A DNA stretch of 64,000 nt from Punctularia strigosozonata HHB-11173 SS5 (taxonomy: Eukaryota; Basidiomycota; Agaricomycetes; Corticiales; Punctulariaceae), in assembly GCF_000264995.1 (NCBI RefSeq), contig NW_006767434.1, positions 1,630,349 through 1,694,348 of the forward strand. Direction: 5' to 3'. Below are positions 1 to 11,844 of this stretch, in pieces (positions within the stretch are counted from its first letter, which is position 1; every line of letters starts with the position of its first letter). The translations under genes were made by a program, and so were the position numbers. A model generated the notes under the pieces. It saw only the letters and a program-made list of their open reading frames with translations, was not told the DNA's origin and searched no databases.

Positions 1-132
1 ACGTCATCCCACCTGCACAGCGTGCGCATATCCTGCGATATTATTCCTCCTTCGCTACTGCGCCGATCAGCTCGGGGCTGCGGGTCATTCTCCTCATCGT
101 CTGCGACGGACAGGACCGTGCTTGTTGCCGCC

Positions 133-1171
133 ATGAGCGCATCGTCTACAGCCACGCCTACGGCGTCGACCACCGATACGGCAACAGGGACTATCACCTC
201 ACAACTCACGGCCAGCCAAGTGACCAGCACGGGCAACCAGGGCAATACCGGTAACGGCGGCAACGGCGGCGCGGGCTCGAGCCTATACCTGTTCGTATCT
301 TTGCACCACCCATACCTCTCTTCGTTCTCATTTATAGGTTTGCCACCATTTACCGCGGGATTGTCACTGGTGCACACACAGATTCACGTTCCTGGCGACG
401 CTATTCCTACTCCTTTTCGTATCATGTGCGATTGTACTCCGGTCCTTCTTCCTGAGACGCCGCTTCAGAAGGCGTATCGAGGAGGCGATCGCCGCTGGTG
501 TGCTGCTCCCGCCCGCCTCCGGCCATGGCCGACGGCGTGATTTTGGGGAGAAGCCGAAGATCTGGGATGCATGGGCGGCACCATCGGGCGAGGAATGGAG
601 TGACATTGTGGTACGCTCCACTTCCTTCGTTCACCCCTGCGCCTCCGAGAGATCCTTATTTATTCCCATGTAACAGCCTGTATCTGCGAAGAAGACGTAC
701 GCTTCCTCCCACTTAAGTTCTGCCCCTGCACAGGGCAAACTCACTGGGCGATCCGAGCCGAATATCGGGAGTCGCATGCACGTTATGTTCGGTCGACGCC
801 TACCCCTCTTTGCGGACCGCAACAACATGAACGCATCGCTGACCACCTCACCATCTTCCGCCTCGACACCCTCCCGCTTCCTCTCTCGCACGAACTCATC
901 TGCAGACGTTGATGCTGCTGTTAACGACGCCGAGAACGACGAAGAATCACTGGCCCAAGGCATGGAGAAGAAGCGGCTACAGGTATCCGTGCTCATCGCG
1001 ATGCCGTCGCCCCATGGATCGGTGAAGGGCAAGGAGCGGAGTATCAGCGTTGGTCATGATGATTGGGATGAGGAGTTTCCTGACGTGCTCATCGGCACAA
1101 CCGAGGTTCCTTTCCGCAAAACGACCCCGACAACGCCTTTACCCGTGCCGGTGTCTACGCCATCGTCTTAG
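133..1171 (+). CDS. Single-pass membrane protein, unknown function
   Basis: Three exons: 133-290, 382-610, 677-1171 (293 aa). The ATG at 133 gives a Ser/Thr/Gly-rich N-terminus of about 50 residues that could be O-glycosylated. The first intron then joins SSLYL to FTFLATLFLLLFVSCAIVL, a clear transmembrane helix that appears only after splicing. A strongly basic stretch follows (RSFFLRRRFRRRIEEA), which by the positive-inside rule puts the remaining 200 residues in the cytosol. That tail is polar and ends in a Pro/Thr-rich segment. I recall similar proteins as conserved hypotheticals in Basidiomycota, without known function. Both splice joins keep phase, so the model is fairly firm. The function is unknown. 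Confidence 0.75.
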
Positions 1172-1368
1172 TGATCGCTGAGAGGAGGTTTTGGTTAATA
1201 TGCTATGCAGATGAAGATGTGCAAAGGACGATTCGAGTGCGCTAGGCACTGCGAACCCGACATAGACCCTTGCTTTTGTATCACTAGTGTACAGTATATT
1301 GCGTTTATTATAATTTGTGGTTACTCCGCCCGTCTCCCATTACCCTCTGCTGATACAGAATAGAAGCA

Positions 1369-3228
1369 TCACGCTTCATCCACCCACTCATCGTCATCCC
1401 CGGCCGCTTCCACGACCTCCACATCCTGTTGCATATCCTGCTCCTCCTCGCTTTCGTCAAAGACGCTTTCCATATCCACCACCTCGACAACGTCGTCGTC
1501 GTCCTCGCTCCCGCTGAAGTAGTCGAACGCCTGCGTATTCTCACGCAACCATTCCTCGTCGTCCGTCTCGATATCATCTTCCTTGTTCATGTACACGCGC
1601 TTCAGGGGCGCGCCGTTCCTACTCCGTGCCGCCACGAATGCGCGCATCTTCGTCCCGTCGAGACCACTGACGTATATCTGCTCGAGGAGCGGGCAGTACA
1701 TTCCCGTCACCTGTCGCGATTCTTCTGCCGGGCCGCTGCTAGGAGTATTGGAGGACGTGGAAGGTTTGGAAAGGGAAGCGGGATTGGGAGCGACCACTGT
1801 GGGTTCGCCTTGCGGATGCAGGAGCTGGAACGTCGTGCCGATCGGATGGCCCAACGCGAGGATCCAGAATATGTCAAGGTGCTCCAGGTTGAGGTTGATG
1901 CTCTTCAGGTTCCGCAGCTCGGAAAGCGTCGCACGTATCGCGGCCTCGTTCGCGTTCAACCCGCTCAGTTTGAGCTGTTCCAATCCGCTTAGCAGACTAC
2001 TCGGGGCGGACGCGGACCCATACTGCGGGTAACGCATGCAAAGCTGCTCGATGAGCGCGCTGTAATCCATGTCGTCGAAATCGAGCGTGAGCTCCTTCAG
2101 ACTGGGGAAGAACAGCCGACGGAGGAGGGCGCAGGAGTACTCGGGTTCCTGGAAGGCGAGAAGGAGGCTCTTGACGGAGGGAAGCACAACGGTCTCGTCC
2201 GAAAATACCGTCGGAGCACGCCCCTCACCGTCTTCCTTTTCGAGCAGGGAGTTGATCCAATCCTGCTCCGTTTCGCCCGCGGGTCCCGACTGGCACAGCG
2301 AAAGGTTGACGAGATTGGGTGACGCACGTAGCAGAGCGACGAATTCGGCATAGCTTGGCCTTACGTCGACTGCTGTCCACGCAAGTTCGAGATCGGTCAG
2401 ACCGGAGAGCATCCCAAGCGCAGCTGTCCAGTCGAGGTGCACGCCCCACAAGGAAACCGTATGCAGTTTTGGCGCATGTCCACCGAACGGGAGGTAACGC
2501 GGCTCCTTCAGTTCGGGAGGTGAGAAAGCCGCATTGTCCTGCGACTCCTCGTAATGATAAAGCTGGAACACTTCGAGCTGTGGAGCAGGTGGGAGGCGCG
2601 CGAGCGTCACAAGGGCGAGGTGCATGTAGCCGTATTCTTCTACGGACAGGTGGAGGGTGCGCCAACGGTCAACGTGCGGGTTAATGAGTGCGAAGATGTG
2701 CGCAAGGTCGGTCATAGAGTGGCGAGGCGCGGCATCCATGTCATCGTCGTCGTCGTCGTCGTCCTCCTCTTCTGGGTACCCACAATCAATGTCAATGTCT
2801 AAGGGACAGCCCTTGGAGCGTTTTATCCACTCGGCCGACTTGTCGAATGGCATGCCTTCACGAAAATCCAACGAGGTCCATAGAGCAGGTGTCTCGTTGA
2901 TCGCGACATCCCGCCAGCGCCGGCAGACATGCGATACGAGGACAGGGAAGGACAAGACAGGAGCGTAAAGTCGTTCCGTGTCTTGCTTAATGATCTCGTC
3001 TTCCTCGACGATCATCTCAGTGCCCTCTGTTGATGGCTTGCCATTCTCGCCATCGATATCTCCCTCTTCGTCAGTCTCCCATTCGTCCTCGGGGATCTCT
3101 TCGGGGTCGTTGCCTAACGTCCCGAGGTAGAAAATGTGTGAAAGGAGTTCAGTAGGGAGTTCATTGATGGGGCAGCCGACTTTTGGTGGCTCGTACGGAG
3201 TAGACGACGTCGAGGCTTCTGTCTGCAT
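1369..3228 (-). CDS. F-box protein with acidic tail
   Basis: One uninterrupted reading frame of 619 aa. Residues about 19-35 read CPINELPTELLSHIFYLG, a typical F-box start; after an acidic insert the box continues with SHVCRRWRDVAINETPALW. F-box proteins link substrates to the SKP1-cullin ubiquitin ligase. The middle part has degenerate leucine-rich repeats (for example LTDLELAWTAV, LKELTLDFDDMD), which normally form the substrate-binding arc. An aspartate run lies at about residues 155-162 (DNA 2739-2775), and the last 60 residues are strongly acidic. The start is the only early ATG, just before the box. The substrate is unknown; families like this are greatly expanded in mushrooms. Confidence 0.85.
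   Translation of the reverse strand: MQTEASTSSTPYEPPKVGCPINELPTELLSHIFYLGTLGNDPEEIPEDEWETDEEGDIDGENGKPSTEGTEMIVEEDEIIKQDTERLYAPVLSFPVLVSHVCRRWRDVAINETPALWTSLDFREGMPFDKSAEWIKRSKGCPLDIDIDCGYPEEEDDDDDDDDMDAAPRHSMTDLAHIFALINPHVDRWRTLHLSVEEYGYMHLALVTLARLPPAPQLEVFQLYHYEESQDNAAFSPPELKEPRYLPFGGHAPKLHTVSLWGVHLDWTAALGMLSGLTDLELAWTAVDVRPSYAEFVALLRASPNLVNLSLCQSGPAGETEQDWINSLLEKEDGEGRAPTVFSDETVVLPSVKSLLLAFQEPEYSCALLRRLFFPSLKELTLDFDDMDYSALIEQLCMRYPQYGSASAPSSLLSGLEQLKLSGLNANEAAIRATLSELRNLKSINLNLEHLDIFWILALGHPIGTTFQLLHPQGEPTVVAPNPASLSKPSTSSNTPSSGPAEESRQVTGMYCPLLEQIYVSGLDGTKMRAFVAARSRNGAPLKRVYMNKEDDIETDDEEWLRENTQAFDYFSGSEDDDDVVEVVDMESVFDESEEEQDMQQDVEVVEAAGDDDEWVDEA
2739..2775 (-). repeat. GAC/GAG microsatellite coding an Asp/Glu run
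   Basis: A run of GTC/CTC triplets on the + strand reads on the minus strand as glutamates followed by about eight aspartates inside the F-box protein. Such triplet runs often vary in length between strains. It lies outside the F-box and the leucine-rich part. Confidence 0.8.
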
Positions 3229-5248
3229 CTGAGAAACGGCTAGTGGTCAGCACAACGACTACGTAGACGCAATGGCTGCTCATACCGTGTCTTGCTCTGC
3301 CCGGTGAACGATCCAGTACGCAGAGCAATGCCTTGGTAAGGTCGTTAGAGTATGAAAAGTTTCCCTGTTGCATCATGTTTGGAGGCAAATATGCTCGTGA
3401 TCAATTTGGGTAGGTACCACCGCCACCGGCAATCTCCGGCGGCTCCCTACGCTGGCACACAGCCACGGCCCACGGTCCCTTTCCTTTCCTCTCCGTGGAC
3501 CTTGATGGCGAATACGGAAACGAACCTGAAAGTCAAGCAAATACATCGCTTCGTCTGAATCTGCTTCGCCTTGCTGCTCTACTCTGCTTCAAATCCAATA
3601 TCTCACCAAATGAGGGACCCTCGCCATGTCATCGGACACCGAGTGGGGTCCGTTCTGTCGGGATATAGGCGCGACTATGGCTCTCAGTAGCTGAGAGAAA
3701 TGCAACATGGCGCACATTTGAGGTTTCTGTGATGTAGCTCTGACAGTGTTATCCGATCGGAACTCGGTATGCATAATCCCGTGGCCGCCTCGTGCTTGCC
3801 TAGGACTCGAGCGGAGGTCTTCAGTCGTTTAATGGAATAGAGCCCTCAAACGCGAGAATAGACCGGACGAAATGGTGCATTAGATACAAAGATGCGGGCA
3901 CGATAAGGAAGCAGACCGTAGACGGGAGAGGTACACATCGGTCACCTACATCCGGCGCTCACGTTTCTCTAACTTGCATTGTGCAGATTAAACTTTGTTG
4001 CATATCGACGACCAGGGTGCAGCGAAACATCCGAACGCTGAGCAGCACGATACGGTCCGCTGTGAGAATGCTTGGTCCTCTGACCTCGTTCCGGCGTAAA
4101 CTAGAAAAACCGCTGGCAGAGATGACCCGCATGCCATCGTGGAAGTGGTCGCCAAAATTAAAGGACGCGGTTCGAGCCAACGTCTTCATTCTGGAATGTT
4201 CCTTCCCAGAAGTCAGTGCATAGTACGTTCTGGGCATACCATATCGCCGTTTTGACGCTGAAGGAGAGACTCGTTCCCACTCCAACCTCGTGCTACTCGT
4301 GCTGCCGTCATCTATCCACTGGTAGGCACACCCGACTATCTAGCGCCCCGGCTCGAGTCTGCGTTTGAACCCTGTTGACCAGTATCGAATAGAGCACGGT
4401 TTCATTGCCTTCCAATTAACTAAAGCCGGTACAAGCCCGTTCGTTAGCCACGAAAGATCCCACCCCTCGGGCTGTGACACTCGTCGGACCGTGTGGATGC
4501 GCCGGTACCGAGTGCTTGGGGAACCACGCCATTAGCGCTTAAAACACGTTGTCGGGCTTCGGACACTGGAACGTTCCCCGCCTACAATCCGACTTCATCG
4601 ACGAGTTCGTCGCCACATCGAAGCGATAAGACCACATCGCTGGCTTAGCGCCCAAATCAGATGGCATTCGAACCTTGATTGGTGCGTTGAACCAATCTCA
4701 CCATACGCGCCTCATCGGTAAGACGCTATCACCGGTGGCCCGACCTCCAAGAAGATGTGCCAGGTACCCTCTCAAATTAGCATCAGCGTCTTCGTATGCT
4801 GTCCTTTCAGTGGGACAAGTCCTGAAGACGCAAAGAGGTTGACTTAATCACCGTTCCTCGTTTCAAATGGCGGCTTCGGTCCGGCTAGCACGCTACCATG
4901 ATGTATTCATGGCCAGTGGAATGGAATCGTCGATATACGATGGACCAGTCAAGGAGCACATGTTCACATGAGAAAGGGACATATTCCTCTTCGCCTACGG
5001 CTTTCTCGACGTTCATTTCGCAAGCTCGTGTCCACAATACGACTCGTTCCGAGGGAGAACTCCATGCTTCCTGCACCTTATCAATATCCCGGGTACGCAG
5101 GGACGATAAGCACTTTGCCTATAAGATACCCAAGCGACCCCCTCCTTCCAGGGCAGTCTCCACGTACCTTCTCTCCAAGTGAGTCATTTGAACGGCTTGC
5201 TTGTATATGGTTAGACCCACGTTTAGTCTAGCACAATCATCGAGAATC
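3229..5248. other. 2-kb region without a recognisable gene
   Basis: Open frames here are short, overlap on both strands and show no family motif or consistent splice structure. Base composition is nearer 50% GC than in the flanking genes. It should hold the promoters of the F-box gene (leftwards) and of the helical protein gene (rightwards). No terminal repeats, target-site duplications or transposase-like frames were seen. Confidence 0.5.
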
Positions 5249-8107
5249 ATGGCTCTCACCTCCGAAGAGAACAACGCATTGTCTCGCCTTGATCAGCAAA
5301 AACGCGCTACGGTCAAGTCTGCGAGTTTCGACATTCAATCATCCGTCTTCTTCAAGAACAATTGGGACACCCTGCTCATCGCCGCACCCAACTGTCTTGA
5401 ACTGCTTGGCACATGCATGATTGCTGCTTCAACGAAGTTGACGCAAACTACCACACTCACCCCGCCCCAAAACGGGTTCAAGTATCTTAAAGGGTACGTG
5501 CGCTTTGATAACGATGACGATATGATAATTCTCACTCATACATCGCGCTCAGTCATAGATATCTCAGCTCTAACCTTGTCGAGGTCGGCAACCAGGGCAG
5601 CCTTGCCTTCGGCGTCGCTCGCGATGGCATGGTAAGGATCCATGAGTCGGCTGCTGGTATACCGGTTACGGTACGTACAAATTCGTGATTATCATGATGA
5701 CTGTTGACCGGACGATGACGTTGCCGTTGGGTCGATGTTAGATTCGTGACCTTGTGCAAACGTTGAACCAGCCACGTCCTCCAGTCGGCCTCGTTGAGGT
5801 GCACTTGCGTCGCCTTGGTCAATGTGCGGACGACTGTCACAACCAGGCCAAAGCCATGAATGACGCCTTCCTTCACTGGCTGAACTATGTTGCCGAGCTC
5901 CATGAAGCTTGTCAAGAACAGTCCGCGATAGCGACCGAAGACCTAGCTGATAACGACCTCAAGGCGCAAGTGGCTGCCGAGAGCGAGAAGCACAAAGTCG
6001 ATTATGAAGAGCGGGCGAAGGCAGCTTTCGACATGCTGAAGCAACAAATGGAAGGCACGAAAGCACAGTATGACAAGGCCGTCAAGGACTATCCGTCGGG
6101 GTACGCTGGCTGCGCATATTCCGTGCCTACTGTAACCTGATGAGATTTAATCACTTCAGAGTAGGCCTTATGGGTCTACAGATGATGGAAGCAGTGTCCA
6201 GTTTCGGCGAAACCATCGGTCACTCCATCAACCTAGCCGTCAACACTGCTGTAGCCTACGTAACCCCGCATTCCAAGGCGATGAAGCTCGTCAAGGCGTT
6301 ATTTCACAAGAACGAACCACAGAAAGTCGAAAACGGATCACCTCCTGTTGAAGCAACTGCACGGTCCTCCCACGTCAAAAACATGAGGGGAAAGATGAAT
6401 GCAGTGAATGCATTTCTTGCGCCAATCCACATGAAGCAGCTTCAGTTCGACCTCAATGATCCCGCACTGGCCATCGTCCCAGCTGTCCGCACGCACATTC
6501 TCGCACTGAAGGATATAATTGATGGACCGGATGGCACAGTTGATTGGGATTGCATCGTCAAGGTGCGGCGGCCGCCCATGCACGATTATCGCGCTCAGTG
6601 ACACTTCTCTCGCAGGGCACCAATAACTCCGAAAAACAAGGTGCTCATGCGAAAACGCACGAATTTCTTCTGAGCGATCAGAAATTCCCGCCCTCCGAGA
6701 ACGGCCTCGTCAGTGAAGCAATATCCCACATCCTGCAAGATGCGTCGGCGCTCTCGGATGAGCTCAAGGCGCAGGGTGAAGGGTCCACCGACCTGAAATG
6801 GAAGAAGCCGAGCGAAGATGATCCCAAAGTGAGAGTAGATTTCTACTGGTATAGCGCATCGTCTCATTCTCTCCCCGAGGTCGTGGCTTGGAAGGAACGT
6901 ATCGGTAAATGCGTCACAGCGGTGGAACAACTCTACTCTGCTTCGAAGAGTAACCCTGGAATCCCTCCGAGTGGTATGCCCAGCTTCTTGCTCTCGACCC
7001 AGAGCATCCGGGAACGGCTGGCTTCGGTGGAGCATAAGTCTGGAATTGCGACGCGGGTTATTCAGTCTGCCACGGCCAAGCTGGAGATGACGCAGAAGGC
7101 CTACATGTCGACCCTCGAGACATATAGAAAGGCGAACGACAGCGTGTCTCAGGCCCAAGAAAATCTCATACGGATCCGCGCAGAGATGGAAAAATTGAAG
7201 GCGAGCGGCATCACACTCGTGAGTGCTAGCAGTGTGGGCGATCGGAACATATTGACGCAACAGATATAGACTGACGTCAGGCGGGTCCTGCTTGACTGCA
7301 TACGCTTCCTGATCGACGTGAAGGAGAAGATCAGGATCCTCGTTCAGTTCTTCAGTACCTTGTCTGCGTTGGTCGACGCAGCTTGCGACCACCAAGTCAA
7401 ACCCTTCAAAGAAAGCGTCAAGAGCTACATGAACGATGCAAACGGTCGTGATGCGCTCAACCAGGAATTCCAGGTGTTCCGTGACGCAAGTCTTATCCCG
7501 TCCAGTTCACCTCAATCATCGCTTGACTAAGACCGAGTAGATCATTTTCCGGTTTGTCGTAACAATCTCCGCCTACTTTGGGCTCTTCCGTGACGTGGCA
7601 TCGATGTATCTGGAGGTGGACACGAGATACATTATGCCCGGCGTGAAGCTCGTCGACCAGCTCGGCATCTTGGACAGCGGTGATGATGTTGGTGCGGAGG
7701 CCCGGCTGGAAAGGAAGAAGGAAGAACTCAGCAGACATGCGCGGGAGGCAGAGTCGGGCATACACGCCATCGTCAAAAAGGTACGGCACGGTTTCACAAG
7801 TCCACCATGCATACACGGATGAATGATCGCTTCGTAATCCAGAAACAAGATGAGATCAAGTCCACGCTTGAGGATCGGATCAATGACATCGCCAACGAAA
7901 TCGCTATGTTCCCTGTTCACATGCAGCCGGACAGTGCGACCCAGCGGGCTATCGAGGACGGTGCAAGCTGTGTGCAAAAGGTCACAGAAGCCCAAGCCAC
8001 CGCTGGTTTGGGAACGCAAAGCGTGGCCACTCCATCAACCGACGATTTGGTGGGTCTCTTCCGATGCTCATTGCTAATCACTCATTATCCCTGTATAGAT
8101 GGGGTAG
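5249..8107 (+). CDS. Large helical/coiled-coil protein, unknown
   Basis: Nine exons: 5249-5493, 5559-5670, 5742-6100, 6160-6562, 6616-7218, 7270-7473, 7541-7780, 7843-8049, 8099-8107 (793 aa; the 9-nt last exon is the weakest join). I do not recognise the family. The protein starts with a compact domain (MALTSEENNALSRLDQ... VGNQGSLAFGVARDG). A long Lys/Glu/Ala-rich helix at about residues 165-235 leads into a hydrophobic stretch, GLMGLQMMEAVSSFGETIG to AVNTAVAYV (about 240-275). A second long heptad-like helix lies near residues 510-570 (AKLEMTQKAYMSTLE). A second hydrophobic segment is IIFRFVVTISAYFGLF at the start of exon 7. Paired long helices around hydrophobic segments suggest membrane association or oligomer assembly. 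That is inference only. Confidence 0.7.
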
Positions 8108-8430
8108 TTGTCTTCATCAATCCTGCTGCCGGCAAATATTCGCTTACCTCTTTTGATGGTCTGCTTGGCGTTGCTATGTTTTCCGGCGTATAGCGCGGTT
8201 GCTTTCATGTACGATACTGAGCCTGAAGTGTTGGGTGTGCTATAATCGAGCGAAACAAGAATGCAGCGGACTCGGAAATACAATGTCTCGATCAAATGAA
8301 CCCGACCTCATTGAAAAAGCGAAAGACCTCAATAAATACGCTTAAGGGGTACTGGGCGAATGGCACAACATCAGCAAACTGCGCCAGCCACCAATGAGTT
8401 GGCAAACCACGGTGGTCACCTATGTCTCTC
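8108..8430. other. Convergent 3' intergenic spacer
   Basis: Lies between the ends of the helical-protein gene and the NSE2 gene, so it should hold both polyadenylation regions. I see no other feature. Confidence 0.5.
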
Positions 8431-9642
8431 TCAATCGACGATCTCGTCCGCATCATCCTCGCTATCTGATTCGTGTCTCGCGGCCCTCTCGGCGAACCGT
8501 TTGGCTCGCTTGGCCAAGGCCGGGTCCGGTTCCAAATCCCCTACGGTGATTCGCACTGTACAACCGGCAGCAGGACATGCTTTTGGTCCACGTGCGAGGT
8601 ATTCCCGGATAGCATCGGCGGAGTACGAGTGGTGGCATAATTTTCTATAAGGCGAATTGTGTTAGAAACCAGGTAAGAAGCGGGAGGAAAAACTGACGAT
8701 GTTAGCGGGTCCTTCATGATTGTGAGGGTCAGTGGGCACTTGTAGTCCTGTGTGACACCGCCCATCTGAAGATCCTCGTCGTCGCTGTCGTCGCCTTCCT
8801 CTGCATCAGGGAATAAAAAGTCAACGTGCGGATCTTCCGGAATGCCCGGGCATGGGTGCACGTACCGGCGGGGAGGAAGTCGTTGATGGGGGGCATGGCC
8901 TCCTCGTGGTCGACCTCCCACACAGCCTCTTTGTACTTGACGTATTCTTCATGTTTACCGTACTTCTGTCGTGTAGTCGAATTGCGATACGTGTTGAGCA
9001 CCCCCTTAATGCTTTTCTCATACACCTCGACAAGTTCGGTCTAGACAATTCAGGATCGGCATCTGGTTCCAATTTATGAGCAATTTACAACGTGGAAGAC
9101 GCACGATCTCTTCCCCTCTGGCCACCCTTTGGTGCAACTCGGAGAGAGCTTTCTCGTTCGCCTTCATCTCGGTGTCGATATCTATGACTTCGCGCATCGT
9201 ATTGTCTAGCTCAGCTAATAGCTGAGTTTTCGCGTTAGGGCACCATGCTTGCCGGGATGTCAGCGGTATCACGCACCTTAACAGCCTCCTCCGCGGCCGC
9301 AGCTTTCGACTCCTGAGCGTCGATCGCCGTCTCCCTGACTAGCGCGAACGCGGTGCCCTGGAATTTCTTCCGCACCTGCGTCCAGTCTGTGCTCATACCG
9401 TGTAGCTTCTGCGCCTCCTTGCGATCCAAGGGCTGGTTCCCGAAGTTTTCAATGTCGATCACAGTCTGTTTCGTGTCTTCCTTTGCAATCTTGCGCAGCT
9501 CCTCTGGGGGCCTGACCGAGCGCTGACTGTTGGACCCAGAGGGTTCTTCGACGTCGTCAGCCTCCTGTTGTGTAGATACATCTTCGATCTCGTCCGTGAC
9601 GGTCGCTTCACGCGCGCGGCGGCCAGAGCGACGCGGTGCCAT
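8431..9642 (-). CDS. NSE2: SMC5/6 complex SUMO E3 ligase NSE2 (MMS21)
   Basis: Five exons on the minus strand: 9642-9277, 9221-9105, 9040-8866, 8833-8698, 8644-8431 (335 aa). NSE2 attaches SUMO to proteins as part of the SMC5/6 DNA-repair complex in the nucleus. The C-terminal SP-RING is clear: DYKCPLTLTIMKDPLTS, then KLCHHSYSADAIREYL and KACPAAGCTVRI, giving the C...CxH...C...C zinc pattern of the Nse subfamily. The N-terminal half is helical (LLAELDNTMREVIDIDTEM), fitting the arm that binds SMC5. A basic N-terminus and an acidic segment (EEGDDSDDEDLQ) flank the core. The third intron is only 32 nt (8834-8865), unusually short, so that join should be checked; the other joins are standard. 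Confidence 0.9.
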
Positions 9643-10018
9643 GGTGGAAGAGAAAGGTATGATCTCGAAGTTCGCACGCCACAGACGCGTCCCAGTGCTG
9701 TCGACATGTCTAGCAATGTCTCACATATTTATACCGTTCTCTGGGAACCCTTCCACGGATACTCAGCCAGCGACTACATCTTATTCCTCCTGGTGGGCAA
9801 TGTCTATGTGTGAATTGGCTATTGAAGGTGCTTCACCAGCTTCACTATCTACGGGCTTCAGTGATTCACGTGAGCCAGCACCGAACGTGGGAAGGGCGCG
9901 TTGCAATCCTTTGCCCGGTGCCAACCCGAGTTCGACTGCGATCTCGTCCAACGCCGACAGCAAGTCCCTCTTCGAACCGTGGCCGTCTGGTTCCCCTCGC
10001 TAGTGGTGGCTGGCGGGG
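9643..10018. promoter_or_regulatory. Divergent promoter region, NSE2 / glycosyltransferase
   Basis: 376 nt between two start codons that point away from each other, so both promoters must lie here. No convincing TATA box or repeated element was found. Confidence 0.5.
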
Positions 10019-11553
10019 ATGTCCTACTTGTCTTCTCGGACTGTCATCTTCCTTGCTTTGATAGTGTTCACAGCTCTCAACGTTCACCTTCTTTCGCCGG
10101 CCGCACGATCATACTTCTCTGAAGACCTGAGCGATGCCTCTGCACAACATGCCCAGCCTTCCGGCAGCTTTGAGATTGGGATCACAAATACTACGTCAGA
10201 TAATGTGACGAACAACGGTTCGCCTGCCTCCGATAATAAGCACAATACCATCGCCTTCGCGTTCGTGATGTTCGGACCACATTCAGCGAGGGAGGGATTG
10301 TTGGCTCTGAAGACGGCGCTTATGCACGTCTCTCGGCCGACAGTTTTTCACATCATTTGCTCGCAGGATGCCATACCTACCATCGAGGAAAAGCTAGCTT
10401 TGTTCAGTCGGTGCGTTTGTCTAGACCCTGGTCCTTCCCCCTTGCGCTGACTGCTGCGGTGCCCAGGCCCGCCTACCCTGTTCGCGCCACTTTCTACCCC
10501 CTTACACAAGACGACATCAGCCGACGGGCTGCCCGCGCGGGTGTCGGCACGTCGCACGAGGCAGGAATGGGGGGGCTGGTCAAGACGTTTATCCACGAAG
10601 TGCTGCATGACGTGGAAAGGATCATCTTTGTCGATACCGATATGCTGTTCTTAGTGGATCCTGCCTTGCTCTGGCGCGAGTTCGATGCCATGGACGAGAA
10701 CCAGATGGTAGCGTTCCCGACCCTCGGACCTAAGAGTCATTCAGGATGGATATGTACATGCGTCATGTACGGCCTTAATATCCTTTCCCGCGTCGCCGAT
10801 CCTGACCCATCGTACTTCCAGGATTCTCAACCTCAAAGCTATGCGTGAACGTATGTTCATGCCCTCCAACCTCCTACCAACAACCCCTTCGCTTGGTTCG
10901 CCCGACGTATGGAAGGACACCGGAACCGATCCGTATAACCCGGATTACGGAGACCAGGGCTTGTACTGGGCGATATGGCAGGGCTATCCGCAACACTTTA
11001 AACATCTCAGCATCTCGTGGGATACCACCCACTGTCGCTATTCGTGAGTAGGACGTACCCGAGCGCTTATAACCCTGACTGACTCACCACCTTTCGTTCC
11101 CGCAGATACGGCATGTCCCTCGCGGACGGCGACGAGAACATGTCGGAAGAAGAACAGGTGGCCCGTCAGTGGGACACCCAGCAAGCTCCCGAGCGCTTCA
11201 AGCAGCTCTTCCCGGCGATACTGCACTTGTACGTGACGCGTCCAATCGCTTCTCTGGTTCTCCCTGAAACGATATCCGATTTTGATAGCAACTGCCAAAA
11301 CATGGACGTCGTATGGGACGACGACATCAACCAGCGCCGGACGCGCTGGGGTCCGTTCGTCACGATCGCGATTCAATACAAATGGATATGGCTAAACCGG
11401 GGTGACGGGAGCGCGACCGTGCAGGTCAACACCGTCGAGCACCCCGTCTTCTGGGACGAGCTCGTCGCGTCCGCGTCGACGGGAGACGTCGACGAAAGCA
11501 CGAAGCAGCCTGTGCACGGGCACGGGCACGGCTGGGGCGGTCATCGCTCCTGA
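10019..11553 (+). CDS. GT8-type glycosyltransferase, type II membrane protein
   Basis: Five exons: 10019-10410, 10467-10766, 10822-11043, 11106-11228, 11289-11553 (433 aa). A short cytosolic end is followed by a signal anchor (TVIFLALIVFTALNVHLL), placing the enzyme in the Golgi or ER lumen. The catalytic region carries the metal- and nucleotide-sugar-binding DxD motif in IIFVDTDMLFLVDP, followed by AFPTLGPKSHSGWICTCVM and GDQGLYWAIW, a pattern shared with GT8 enzymes and the xylosyltransferase half of LARGE. The protein ends in a His/Gly run (HGHGHGWGGH). All splice joins keep phase. The family call is good, but donor sugar and acceptor cannot be read from sequence. Confidence 0.8.
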
Positions 11554-11844
11554 GCATAATGCTCTCTCTCAGTGTCCGAGGATCAGGATCTCACATAGAC
11601 GTGATACCCCGCCTCAAGTAGGCGAAGGAAGGCCGCCCGACTTCTGGCCGGACCAACCGCGGCATAGATTTTTGGTATATATACCAAATATGTACTCTAC
11701 TCGTTGCTAATCGCCTGTAAGCAGTGCTACAACTATCATACATCCTGCGCAACGTTTCATGTCCATCTTTGGGCGTTGGACCTAGATGCAGCAGCAACGG
11801 TGAATCACCCCGATATTTGCACCTTGTTCTACAAGTTTTTTGAA
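11554..11844. other. Convergent intergenic spacer
   Basis: 3' ends of the glycosyltransferase and DUF427 genes face each other here. Nothing else was seen. Confidence 0.5.

Noticed and set aside
4355-4385. A tRNA T-arm-like string (GTTTGAACC)
   Set aside because: No acceptor stem, anticodon arm or matching D-arm could be folded around it.
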